This document shows, in pieces, positions 40,426-52,200 of a stretch of DNA of 64,000 nucleotides. The translations under genes were made by a program, and so were the position numbers. The stretch covers positions 25,342,420 through 25,406,419 of the forward strand of contig OX940865.1 in NCBI GenBank assembly GCA_954871525.1, in the 5' to 3' direction. Position 1 is the first letter of the stretch, and each line of letters begins with the position of its first letter. The notes below the pieces were generated by a model. That model was not told the origin of the DNA. It saw only the letters and a program-made list of their open reading frames with translations, and did not search any database. Source of the stretch: Parietaria judaica (lineage: Eukaryota > Streptophyta > Magnoliopsida > Rosales > Urticaceae).

Positions 40426-40787
40426 GGCATAGCTTATTTGGCCTTGTTTTTGTTTATAAAATAAACTTAACCGCTATTCAGGTGTTTGGCAAAATTGTTT
40501 TTCCAAAAAACACAAAATTGATTTTGAATTTTTGTACATGAATTGTAAAAGCTAGGATTCGTAGCTTTTGGTTTTTTCTAAAAACAAAAAATATGATTTT
40601 AGTCTATTTTAGTCTTTTTAGCCTAAATAATTTCTTTTACCAAACGCTAAAACAGATTTTGTTACCAACAACAACTGTTTTATAAACAATTTACCAAACA
40701 CCTGGCGGTTTTTCTCAAAAACAGTTTATTTTCTAAACTAAAACTAAAAATAATTTTTGTAAAAATTAAACTGTGTCAAACGGGCCC
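40426..40787. mobile_element. MITE with 20-bp terminal inverted repeats
   Basis: 362 bp with ends GGGTGCGTTTGGCATAGCTT and (reverse complement of the right end) GGGCCCGTTTGACACAGTTT, matching at 15 of 20 positions. A second inverted pair lies inside (about 40473-40508 and 40671-40712, core CAGGTGTTTGG), so the whole unit can fold into a hairpin. ATT flanks both sides and may be a 3-bp duplication. The ends resemble Tourist/PIF-Harbinger MITEs, but ATT is not the usual TWA target, so the class is open. No coding sequence. Confidence 0.7.
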
Positions 40788-41867
40788 ATTATTGCTTTTC
40801 AATTATTCAACTTTCATTGAATTAAAATTGTTAATTATTGAAGCTTCTCCTAATCATTTTGTTTATATTGGAATTTAAGTGAAACCTGGAAAAGTAGGGA
40901 TATTTGACCAGCTTTGAATGGCTGTTGCAATATAAAAATGGAAGAAAGAAATAATGAAATCACTCCTCTAATATTTAGTATCTTGAAATTCAGAAACTTC
41001 TGAAATGTCTTAAAATTACATATCTAATATTGTCTCTCTCCAGGGAGGGAGAGAGGTTAAAGGGAAGAATAAATAAGTAAATATTTTGACATTTTCACTC
41101 CCTAATTGAAATCAATTTTCCCTTCAAAGCATACCTCTTTCTTATAACTTGAACTGCAAATATAAATGCCCTATTTTACAAGATTTTCCGGCAAGTCCAT
41201 CGTGAAACTAAAAACGACACTAAATTATCAATATATTACATTTATGTAAGTTTCTTAGTCCATATTTTCTTTTGAAATAAATCAATTAAATTTAAAGCCA
41301 CATATCACAATAATAAACCAATAGCAACACAATAATGCAAAATCTACACAAAATATGCCACGCAATAAGATGCACCCATATGCTCTTAGATTTTATGCCC
41401 CGGCCACATGGGCTGGTGACATATATTCCTTCAAAGTTACATAAAATAAAATAAAAAACATAAAAAAAAAACTTAGCTGCCGAGAAGAATACAGGCCTCC
41501 GAATTCAAATCGACTTGAATTCCCACACGGTCATCAAAATGACATTACAAAGAACACGAAACACGATATAAGATTCTGTATTCACAAGCGTCGATAAGGG
41601 CTTGATCCGTGGTCGAGTGTTTTAATTTGAATCTTTGAGATACACGATTCGAGCCCCACGACATACAAAAACTTAGAAGAAAAAAGCGGTCAACTTTAAA
41701 AAAAAAAAGTGACAACCACACCACAATAGAAAGGAGATGAGATTTACACACAAAGAAGAGAACTTAATCTACTTTAACCTAAAACAAGGATTTCCAATCC
41801 ATTCAAATCCGCTACCAAGGTGAATGTGATCGGAACGAATTTCCATTTATCGTAATTTACATTCCAA
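40788..41867. other. Intergenic sequence downstream of gamma-tubulin
   Basis: AT-rich. The end nearest 41868 should hold the 3' UTR of the minus-strand tubulin gene. A segment at about 41605-41660 has weak tRNA-like A and B boxes (see rejected items). Confidence 0.45.
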
Positions 41868-44800
41868 TCACACGGGCATTCTAGGGTCAACTGTTCCAGA
41901 GGCATTGCCTTCGCCGGTAAGGGCGCGGTTTGGATCCTGAAAAGAGAAACAATTATTATTAAAAAACAACTAAGTACATGTTAGAGCAGAAAAGAGGAAA
42001 ACTTGCCTCCATTCCCCATTTGATGTAATCTGGAGACTCGCACGCCTTGTACTCGTCGACCAAGCTTTCGATTATGTCTCTTGCTTCGTCAAATTCTGAG
42101 AGGTCGTTGTCCTGTTTATAGTCATATAAATCATTAATCGTGTTAACTCGGAATATATCTACTGTTCTTAATGTGAATTGAAAAACGTTTTTTTTTTTTT
42201 TTCTTCTAGTGTACAGATAGATTTTCACATAATTTTCATCAAGCAAAACACTCAACAAACTTTATGAGTAAGGAACAATGGAGCTAAAAAAACGTGAACA
42301 AAAACGAGTAGATCAATCTTACAAATAAGTGCGCACGGTATCTCAGAAACTTTTACTTTTGTGCAGAAAATAACCCTCTCGATCACGGTTATTCCACATT
42401 TCAATGGATGTTCGGAAGGAGAATTGCACAACAAATGAAGATTTAGATTTTACTGATATAGACACTTACAGCAAACATTGGAAACTTTCTGTAGTTATCA
42501 AGAAAAGCTTGCTTCTTTCTCAACTTCTCATATTGGCTCAAACACTTGCTGAAAAGATGTCGAATACTGGTATGACTCGCCAGCATAAGACCGCTAACCT
42601 GAAGAAAGTTACATATATATTCTTCAGAAATTATATGGACTTGAACGACAAACATTTAAGATAATTCTAACTCCAAATTAAAACCAAATTAATTCAGTTT
42701 TCACAAAGAATTTCATTAATATAAAGCAGTGTCTTACCCTGTGGTTTGTCTGAACATAAGGTGACTTTCTTGACAAAGCAACCTACATAAGCCAAAAATC
42801 GATCACATAACAATCAGGAATTACAGAATGGAGTTATAAACTAAATTATTTGATTGAGCTAATAAGATAAACCTGAATGCTCGCAGGACCCCATTCAATA
42901 AAGTTAACAAGCTTTCTTTCCCTTATCCTCTGCAAACTCTCATGAACCTAGTTACAAAAAACACGTCGTCAAAATTTAATAACAGGTTTCTTCTAAATAT
43001 TTTTTATATTGCAACAAGTAATTGTTTGTATACCTGGGTGGGGTCCACTTCTCCTTGGATAATGTTCAAAATCGAAATGTACTTCGCTTGACTGGCTTCT
43101 TTTGTCCGTGCATACGACGAAACCATAATGTTTTTGGTCTGCGAAAAAGTGTGAAAGTCAGCTGAGACACATAGTTCTATCACCTATGTAGAACGCGAAG
43201 CGAAATTTTCTTGCCTGCAGAAGTCTTCTCATAACATCTAGAACTGTGGTTTTCCGAATCACATTGGCCTGCCAACAAAGTGTATTCAAAATCTTCAATC
43301 TATTTACAGATACAATGATACATAATCATTATTCTTGTTGAACTGCTGACTAAAATTTACCTGACGTTCTACAGTGAGAGGTGTGTATCCCGTCATCAGA
43401 AAATGACATCTCGGAGTTGGAATTAAAGAAGCAAGAAGACCAACTAAATCATTGTTCATATATCCCGGATATCTCAGAGTTGTCGTACTGGCGGACATTA
43501 CAGTAGAAACCAGTGAGTTTGTTTGAGCAAAAGTCGGATTTGAAAGATGGAGTCTTTCGACGGCAATTCTATTCAGTGCAGTGTTGTCAAGAACGACGAC
43601 ACAATCAGCGTTAAGGGTCAGTCGTTTTAGCGTCAAAAGAGAGTTGTATGGCTGAACGACGACGTCACTTGTTTCCATCTGATTGGGGAACACACTATAT
43701 GTTTGAACCAATTTTTTGCTGTATCGATCGTTCAGAGTCTCCAGCAAATATGAACCCATTCCTGCGTTAATTTTATTGGGAATGCTCAGACATGCAAGCA
43801 ATAGAGTACCGGGTATTAAGTGTAAAATGTTTTATTTATGCCAGCTTAAATAACGTCAGATTGCAAAGAGAGCAATTTAGCAGCATTGCCTCAATATGCT
43901 AGTGTAAACAAATCAGTATTTTCCAAAAGTACAACTGCGCTTTCTGTCATACTTCGGCCTACTAATTCAACAATTATGTTTTATACCATTTTACAGTAAC
44001 GCACCAAATTACTGACACCAAAGACTATAAAAGGTAAATCAGTTAAACACAGAGGACAAACCTGAGCCTGTTCCTCCGGCAATGGAGTGGCACAAAACAA
44101 AACCCTCGAGACTGTCACTACCATCTGCTTCTCTGTCAATCATGTCCATTATATCCTCTTCAACACCTTTTCCCTAATCATAAATAAAGGCAATTAATTC
44201 AACTGAAATTCAACATCCTGTAATACACACATAAAGGCCGAGAACACAATATGTCAGATTACAAACACCAAAACCGATACAAAAGTAACAAAAATGGCAC
44301 AAGATTTTTACGTGGAAAGAAAACCATGGGCGAGGTGCCGATCCGCCATGATCTAATAAATTCAGTAGTGGATGAAGAATGGGTGACGGTCGTGACCCCT
44401 AAGCCTAAAATTGCATATAAAAGGTAAAATCCCTAATCCCAAAAAAAAATTCATATAATTTCAGAACGGGTCGGGGCTTGAAAATGGACTCGGGTCACAA
44501 ACTTAAACAATAAGGCTACGTACTTTGGAGCTTTCAATCAATCATCGTCAATAATTACCTGCTTCCTGGAGATTTTGTTAGACTAAAGAAGCAAATTAGT
44601 AAAATATACACTCCGACACCTCTTACCATCAAGCCCTTGAGAATGTAATCTATCATATTAGAGGTACCAATGCAGGCACAACATGCATAAGATTAAACCA
44701 AGCAACAAACCTGATGGTATCCACTCGCCCAATTGTTTCCAGCACCGCCTCCATGGTCGGAAACAAAGACATTCTCGTGGTTGTAGAGATTCCGGTACTC

Positions 44801-45289
44801 GCTGTTTTGAATTCCGTTTATCACCCGCGGCTCCAGATCGATCAGCAAAGCTCGGGGAATGTAGTGCTGATCATCAGCTTGGTAGAAGAACACGTCTTTG
44901 CGATCACCTCCCTAAACATTTCGCCCACAAGACAAGTTCAAAATCGAGACATTCCACCATGTTTTAACCTAACCAGACACCTAGTGAGCTCAACGCTATG
45001 CAACTACACGTCCCATTTCCCTCTTAAACCGGCATTTTTTCTCCTCAACCAAACAAAAACCAACGAATTCACTCATTACCTCGAATTTCGCTTCCATTTC
45101 CGTCAAAAGAATCCAAAAAAAAAAACCGAAAAACACAGTGATGGAGAGAGACGAGGAAACCTGAGTGGCGAAATCTTCGAGAATGCCGTCTTTGCTGATC
45201 CCGTGCTCGAGACAGAGCTGCTTCCAGAACTCCATCCCAATCTGGTTCCCGCATTGCCCGACCTGAAGCGTGATGATCTCCCTCGGCAT
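41868..45289 (-). CDS. TUBG1: Gamma-tubulin
   Basis: Eleven exons on the minus strand: 45161-45289, 44711-44911, 44062-44173, 43361-43761, 43215-43268, 43034-43138, 42873-42947, 42738-42782, 42470-42598, 42007-42111, 41868-41936. They join to 474 residues, the length of plant gamma-tubulin. It nucleates microtubules as part of the gamma-tubulin ring complex. Visible landmarks are the N-terminal [18 protein letters not shown], the [10 protein letters not shown] block, and the GTP-binding A-G-G-T-G-S-G loop, split between exons 3 and 4. Introns after exon 5 and exon 10 have GC rather than GT donors (CAG|GCAAGA and GAG|GCAAGT); reading them this way is the only way to keep the conserved protein in frame. 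Intron 3 (about 44174-44710) is the longest. Confidence 0.96.
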
Positions 45290-45395
45290 TTCTTCGCTCG
45301 ATTTCTCTCGGAAATTTAGGGTTTGCTCGTACGAGAGTGAAAGCTTGACGAAGCAAAAAGTTACTCTTTTGCACACATAGTTTAATACGCGAAGA

Positions 45396-45420
45396 GGATT
45401 GGATTGGATTGGATTGGATT
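45396..45420. repeat. Five tandem GGATT units
   Basis: Perfect (GGATT)5 about 110 bp upstream of the gamma-tubulin start codon, so in the leader or proximal promoter. A simple microsatellite. Confidence 0.8.
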
Positions 45421-46370
45421 TATTTTTTGTTTTAAAAAACAAGGAGGGAAATAAATATAAATAGAAAGTGTGGGAAAATGAATGAATGAATTCCAAGCAT
45501 ATTTGGGGTTTTAAATTATTTTATTTATTTATTAAAAATATGAACAAATATTTATGGGCCATTCTGGGTTCAAAAGGATAGGCCCAATACATAAAAGCTA
45601 CTTATTTTCTCTATTAATATGAAATAATTAAGAAAAAAAGTTGTCTACTTATTACCGCTATTGATCCCGTATTTAAGAAGATGTGCGGATTTAGTCTTTT
45701 TGTTTACGGACATATCCTCTATCTATGATTTTTGTGTGACTTTAATCACAAATGCTCCGTCATACAACCCCCATAAACGGCCATTTCGGTAATCTCCAGG
45801 CTCGATCGAGCAAATATAATTCAAAGAACCAGGATTCGACTTCATTCGAATCATGACCGAAAGCCTATTCGGATATTGGGACCTAAACCAGGCCGCTCGA
45901 CCGCTCGAGTGAGTGCAATGCAATGTGTGCTCCTCGCTTTCGAAAATTCAACAGCGCAACGCGTTCCACGAAAATATTTTTCAGTGAAAGTTATGGAGCT
46001 TAAGCTAGCTGGAATAGGTCCTTTTAGCATCTAATCTGTGCCAAGCATCCACGAGGCTTGTCATAGTTAATGTAAAAACGACGTTTACTTTGGACATTAA
46101 TGAAACGACACAAAGCCCAAACCAGCAAGCAAGCAAGCCCACATCCAAACCATTTCTATTGTGAACTCACGATACATGTTTTTGTTTTTGCATATGTTGC
46201 AAGTGGAGCCCACCTTATTAATATCAACACCATTGAGTGAATTAACCTCTACAAATATAAAGTTTGAAGTTTATTTATTCACAAAGTTCATGTATGGATA
46301 CGCGAGTTAACTTTTTTCTTTTTCATCACCACCCAAGAACTTTGCGTTGCCGATATTCTCAGTAAATATC
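45421..46370. other. Intergenic sequence upstream of gamma-tubulin
   Basis: Holds the promoter side of the minus-strand tubulin gene. A patch at about 45770-45910 is GC-richer than its surroundings but has no recognised content. Confidence 0.4.
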
Positions 46371-46389
46371 AATAAATAAGGGTTTCATT

Positions 46390-46486
46390 TATTGAAGGAA
46401 AACAAAAAGGTTACATGATCAAATTCACTTTGGTCAAAAACTTTTTACCCAAAAGTTCCAATTTGGGATGTTTCATATACCCTTAT
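46390..46486. repeat. Copy 1 of an unclassified inverted-repeat element
   Basis: Shares TATTGAAG..., ATGATCA.ATTCA and TTACCCAAAAGTTCCAATT with the element at 46806-46941, in the same order and with similar spacing. Its outer ends are not clear. Confidence 0.45.
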
Positions 46487-46805
46487 TGTTCATGTTCACT
46501 TAAGAGCTTCACAACATTATATATAATTATATATAATATATATATAATGTTGTAAAGCATAATAGTGATATTTACGGTACAGGTACTTAAATATAAAAAT
46601 AAAAATAAAACATTATTTACGTCCTCTTTGCTTTTGCGGGAGCCTCAAAATGTCAAAATTAGAATTTTGTGGCTCAATTTTGGATCCGGTATCTCTCTCC
46701 CATTAATTACCACATGACGTGTTATGAGTGTTGAACGCATAATATGAGTATTATTTTGATACTTCTGCCGCAAATATATATATATATATATATATAAATT
46801 GATTT

Positions 46806-46941
46806 ATTGAAGATCAAGAAACATGGGTATATGATCATATTCATATCATTTGGTTATAAAAAATTTCTTACCCAAAAGTTCCAATTGGAAATTATTCCGA
46901 ACACACTATTAGATATGATCCCATGTTTATTGATCTTTAAT
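46806..46941. repeat. Copy 2 of an unclassified inverted-repeat element
   Basis: 136 bp with imperfect inverted ends: ATTGAAGATCAAGAAACATG at the left and, reverse-complemented, ATTAAAGATCAATAAACATG at the right, 18 of 20 matching. A TA dinucleotide flanks the TTGAAG/CTTTAA ends, as a Tc1/mariner-type MITE would leave, although the right flank is a TA run and so not informative. Confidence 0.55.
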
Positions 46942-47228
46942 ATATATACACACATAAATCAGAAATGTAAACAACGAAGTCAATCAGTAAACACAAGAAT
47001 GTAAATTACTTACTAATATTGATGATCGCGTCAAAGCTATAATAATAACCTATATAATATATATATATATAACAATATTTCTACATCCCGTACAATACAA
47101 AATACATATAAAAAACTACATACATATGCTAACGAGACAGCCATATGTAAACCCACGTACTTTACTAAATTATTACTAAAAAATAAAAACCCTACGATCG
47201 ATCGCATATTTTACTGATGATAGGATGA

Positions 47229-47462
47229 TCAGTGAAGCCACAAGAAGGCTCCCATGGCGAACTTCCTCTTCTGCGAGACGTCGCCGGAGATCGGCAGCCC
47301 GTACTCCCGGAGCAGGCAATCCACCTTCCACTCCGGCATGGCCTCGTAGTCGGCGCGCGAGTACCGCGGGTAGTGCAGCGGCATCTGGAACTGCCCGCCG
47401 CACGCACGGCCGCCCCCGCTGGCCGGGATCGCCACTACCGACTCCGTCCCGCCTTTACCCAT
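47229..47462 (-). CDS. Small plant protein of the DUF7722 type
   Basis: Single-exon minus-strand gene for 77 residues. The N-terminus is Gly/Ser-rich (M-G-K-G-G-T-E-S). The remainder matches a short plant-specific family I know as DUF7722, with M-P-L-H-Y-P-R-Y at about 27-34, M-P-E-W-K-V-D-C-L-L-R-E-Y-G-L-P at about 42-57, and K-F-A-M-G-A-F-L-W near the end. No signal peptide, membrane segment or known catalytic residue is visible and the function is unknown. The coding part is far more GC-rich than its surroundings. A good TATA box and CT-rich leader precede the ATG. Confidence 0.85.
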   Translation of the reverse strand: MGKGGTESVVAIPASGGGRACGGQFQMPLHYPRYSRADYEAMPEWKVDCLLREYGLPISGDVSQKRKFAMGAFLWLH

Positions 47463-47564
47463 GTTTTGATTCTTCTTCTAAGAAGTGAATTAGCTAAGAA
47501 GCTTCAAGGTTTGGTGATCTCTCTCTCTTCTCTCTTCTCTTTGAGTGAGAGATTCAGGGAAGGG

Positions 47565-47574
47565 CTATTTATAG
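47565..47574 (-). promoter_or_regulatory. TATA box of the DUF7722-type gene
   Basis: On the minus strand this reads CTATAAATAG, a consensus plant TATA box, about 100 bp upstream of the ATG at 47462 with a CT-repeat leader between. Confidence 0.75.
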
Positions 47575-47924
47575 AAGGGGTTGCTTCAATTTTATTTATA
47601 GTAAATACTATTTATGGTTGGTCATTAATAATACGTTGCACCGCCTTTTAGTGTATTAGGGTTTAAAACTGAAATTCAATTATTTGTTTTACTTTTTTTT
47701 GTTATGAAAAACTATTTACGACTCATATTAAGGCATAACAAAATTGAGAATTTGGTATATTCTTAATTTCTTGTTTAAAGCACGAGAATCTTAAAGGCCA
47801 CTAAATAAATAGTACTGAGATTCAATTTCGTTTACGTCGAGTCAATGTGGAAGAGAAATAGAGATATTTATGGATCTCTAATTCAATAAAATTTTCAATA
47901 ATAAATATTTTTGGAATTTAATCG

Positions 47925-47927
<3 letters not shown>

Positions 47928-47983
<56 letters not shown>
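47928..47983. repeat. (TA)n microsatellite
   Basis: An uninterrupted TA run of about 55 bases, the longest in the window and likely length-polymorphic. Shorter TA runs occur at about 9059, 31650, 35217, 46774, 51567 and 60842. Confidence 0.95.
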
Positions 47984-47986
<3 letters not shown>

Positions 47987-48094
47987 GTTAGACGCAAGGC
48001 ATGAACGAAAAAGGATCTCGACATTATTCTGCGTCCCTAGGTAATAATACCGTTAAAATAAAGACTTGTTTATTTTTAACTTGGTACACACGAG

Positions 48095-48405
48095 TAGAGC
48101 TGCACATAAACGTCGCCAAAACTAATCACGACGCGTCGCGACGTATCTTGGGAGTTCGCGACGTTCGCGAAGTTTGGCTGAAAATCGCGACTGATCGCGA
48201 TTTGCACGTGTGGTCGCGACGAGGCCGTCTCTCTCTCCCTCCGTCTCTCTCTCTCTTTCTCTCCGTCTCACACACTCTCTCTCTCTCGCGCGCTCAACGT
48301 CGCGACCGATCGCGACCGGCAACACCGCGACGCATCGCGACGACAGAAGCTGCGATTCCGGCGACCAGGTCGCGACGGGCCACGACGCCGCCATGCACAC
48401 CTCTA
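48095..48405. mobile_element. Non-autonomous hAT-type element 3 (TCGCGAC-rich)
   Basis: 311 bp with ends TAGAGCTGCACATAA and (reverse complement of the right end) TAGAGGTGTGCATGG, flanked by an exact 8-bp duplication CACACGAG (48087-48094, 48406-48413). About ten TCGCGA/GCGAC words fill both arms, with a CT microsatellite (about 48229-48290) between them. It is strikingly GC- and CpG-rich against AT-rich flanks and has no coding capacity of its own. Confidence 0.88.
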
Positions 48406-48949
48406 CACACGAGTTGTAAATTACAAGATATGTGTCACAAATTCACCACTAAATAAAATATTATGATTAAGAGAATATTGAGTCGGAGGAATAAAAGAGC
48501 TAATGTTTCTTAATTTTTTTTTTTTAATATGGTACAAATGAGGAGTTACAATGTTATGTGTTACAATTAATTAACCACTGAACAAACTATCATAATTAAG
48601 ATTTAAGAGTATATTGGCAATTGCCAATTTATTATTTTATATAATTTATAAAAAAAAAAATACATAGGTATTGAAGTTTGAATTAGGGTCGGAGAAACAG
48701 AGGAGCTAAAGGGCTAATTTTTTAGTTTATTTTATTTGAAATATAGGGACCAACAACTAAATGAGGTGTAATATTTCCATCTCAGAAATCAATGTGCTAC
48801 AATGGAAATCGAAGTAAAATTTCAAAGTTTTGGACCCTCAATCGTCAGAAAAAAATATCGTTTTTCACGAAATTTCATAGTTATAGACTTATAGTCATAG
48901 ATTATATCAAATGTTTTTTTTTTTTATATAATTTTATATCGATGGTTTG

Positions 48950-49290
48950 AATTTGAGAATATTCTCGAAGGGGATCGAAGGAACGAGAAGTGACACATTC
49001 CGGGACAAGCTCGGATATGATTTATTTTCTGTTTTTACGATTTTTATTCATGTTTATTTAAGTTTTATTATTTATTAATTATATCTTTTATTTAGATAAA
49101 TTTTAGGGTTAGATTCCTTTTATTTAGTTTTTCGGTTTAAGCCCTAGTTTATTAGCAAGGTGTATGCGAATTTTTCATTAAGTTTTTGTGATTAATAAAA
49201 TTCGAGCTCTTGCTTGGAAAAAAACTCGAGTATTTTACTCGTTGATACGTGTTCTTGTTTGATTTGTGCGTTGCTCTACATCATCTAACC
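48950..49290 (+). repeat. Possible relic of a gypsy-type retrotransposon end
   Basis: The stretch GAGAATATTCTCGAAGGGGA, then GTGACACATTCCGGGACAAG, then a long T-rich tract with AAGCCCTAG and AATAAAATTCGAG, resembles the end of a gypsy polyprotein running into an LTR. No second LTR, target duplication or primer site is visible, so this rests on composition and a few words only. Confidence 0.22.
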
Positions 49291-52200
49291 ACGCTCCATG
49301 TTTTAACTTACACATGCGCGCGCACTATGTTTCTTAGAATACCATTGACTAGTAGAATATAACTTTTCGAGTAAGTCAAATTAGTAATCAATATTAAGTC
49401 ACGACCATAATATTTTGAAAATTTTACCTTAAGAAAAAAGAAGAAGAAAAATCAATAATATACAATATAAACTTTAATAGTGGCTTAATTCAATGCTCTT
49501 GGAAAATAGAAGAAGGTAAATTAACTTTATGTTGATTTGAAATACTACCAACTATTTTGAATCATGAATAATCAGTCAAAAAACAATAGCTTTTAGTAAA
49601 AAAATCAGTTGTTTTTTTCTTTCTTTCTCGGTGTTTATAATTTATTTTGCATAGTGAGATAGAGCTCGCACTGTCAATAATTTATGACCAATAATTAAAA
49701 AAAAAAAAACTATGATGTATTGAAAAAAAAATTATATTTCATTCCATTATGCTTTAATAATTTTCACGCATTTGAATTTTGAACCATCAATATTTTATTT
49801 TCAGCTAACATTGGAGGTGCAAAATTATCATTAAAGTTTTAAATATTAACTCTCAAATTTAATTTCGCACCAACACATATTAATTTATTTATTCGTGATT
49901 TAAATATATAACTATGCAAGTAGCAACTAACTAACTTTAAATCATATATAATAATCTAATACATAGACCACAGATAAAACGATAAAATAAATAATATTTA
50001 ATATAAATGATACTAATTTTAAACTAGTGTATATAGATTTTTATATAAAATATATTATAAAAATAATTAGCTTCATAACTCTATATTGCTAGTAAGAAAT
50101 CAAATGTAGTAGTTTTATAAATAATACATTCACTTTTCATATGAGATATCAATTTTATAAGGCTTAACTAGAAGTAAATTAATTTTAGACTCAAAGCATA
50201 TGATATCATAGTAATTAAGATGCAAGTTACTATTATACCAAAAGTATCGACTCTAGTTAAATACGTCGTTGACTCGAACGAACCCCGGGCTCTATTAGAA
50301 CATATTCATTTTCACGGTCTTTGTGCACACTGAAATAAACCCCTGTAGTATTTTATGAGGTTTGTGTGTAGCCTTTCACAATATTTAGATGCGCTTAATT
50401 GAATATCCGATTTTTTAATTGAATATCGGAATTCGATTTCAAGTCATGAATCACTTTCTAATTCTGTGTAAAACAAAGAAATATCAAATCGAATAAAGCC
50501 CTAAACTATTATAATATATATAAATATAACCTACTTGAAATAGTTGAAAGTTTCTTGAAACAAGTTATTAATAATGGTTACTTAATTAGGGTCAATAAAA
50601 ATGAGAAAAAGTTTGTTACTTTGTTATGTTTGCTCGTTGAGTTGAGTGACGTGATTAATATTTCCAACACGACAGAAGTAGTGGTGCTAATCGAAACTTT
50701 CTGCGCAAAACTCGGACCCAAAACTAATATTTCACGTGCCACTTGGGCCCACCAGACCATCTATTATTGCAAATCTGCCCCAAAATTTCATATTGTCTAC
50801 AATTAGCAACACGTTCCCTATTGAGAATTGAGATGATCGATTTCACTTTTGATCTCCAATAATAATGATAAATGTTTTAAAGTCATAACTCATGTCATAT
50901 TATATTACAATAAAAATATAATAGATCACAAAACATTAAGATGAATAAATAACTTAAAACCTTAAGCTTAAATATAATTATTACAAAAAATACCCTCTCT
51001 ATTTTTATTACATTTATTTCTTTGCTTTTTCTTTTGAAAACTTATTCTAATTCTGAATTCAGTTTCAAAATCTCAAATACGCAAAAGATCGAGTATCCAA
51101 AATTCGAGTACCCGATTTTCCGGTTATACATTCAAAAGTCTCAATACTTGAAATTCGATTTCAATTCCAATTCGATTTTCTGGTTATGATTTTATATACA
51201 CTCCTCTATATTTCTAGTAAAAATTAACACTTAAGTAATCACATATGTATGTGAAAGAACAGAATGATAAGAGTTTGTGACTGTTCTTCAACGATTGAAT
51301 TAAATGATAAGATTTAGACTGTCGCTGAACCACTAGGTTATGTCTATTGAATGTAGCCATTGGAAATCGTTCACAACTTGCTGTCCACACATTTGGTCTA
51401 AACATTTTGAGCCATGGAAACCATTTCCCTCTGCTCTCATTATGATTCCAACCATATGAACTTGACATCAAATTATGTAACATTAATGTAAATAGTAAAA
51501 TACCTATGCAATTTCTTTGAGATTCAACATTACAAAGTAAAATACATTACACCAAAAATCAATTATTAATATATATATATATATTATATATATATATATA
51601 TATATCATAAAAGCATAGCAAGTGAGAACTTTCACAATATTCATCGGCGACATAAAAAAGTGAGGAGAAATATAGGCCACAGATGGTGGATTTCTCTTTA
51701 GATTTTGCCGGTACAACATGGCCCAGCTTCACCAATATACTGTAGTGACCCATAGAAAATCTGTAACAAGATTCATCTAGTTTTTCACACGCAAAAAAAT
51801 AAAATAAAATAGTATGGACAGAAAAATCTATTCTTCTTCTTACTTTTCTTTTTTGCCTTTATGCCGGAAGCGGAATATGCTGCGATCCACGAGTGGTTCT
51901 TCGTAATAACGTGACTTAATTATACTTGAAATCGATTCAAAATACATGATTTACCTTAAAAAAAAAAATATAATTCTACGTAAATTGCTCATGATGATTG
52001 ATCATACTTTATATGATGATTAGTAACTAATTGTTTGTGATAACAACTAACATTCTATTAAGCGAGTGAGTGAAGAAAGCATGAAATGTAAATCTCTGAA
52101 AGTCTTAAATTCCATCTACTTTTATTCAGTAGTAAATTATGATATTTATCCGCTCAAAACTGTCAATAAAACGACAAGAATCCAATGATCACACTGATAT

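Noticed and set aside
41600..41660. tRNA-like A and B boxes (GTGGTCGAGTG ... GATTCGAGCCCC), possible SINE head
   Set aside because: No cloverleaf, no poly-A tail or flanking duplication, and no second copy in the window.
48001..48456. Open frames of 90-150 codons across hAT element 3
   Set aside because: Produced by the GCGAC array and CT microsatellite; no protein family resemblance.
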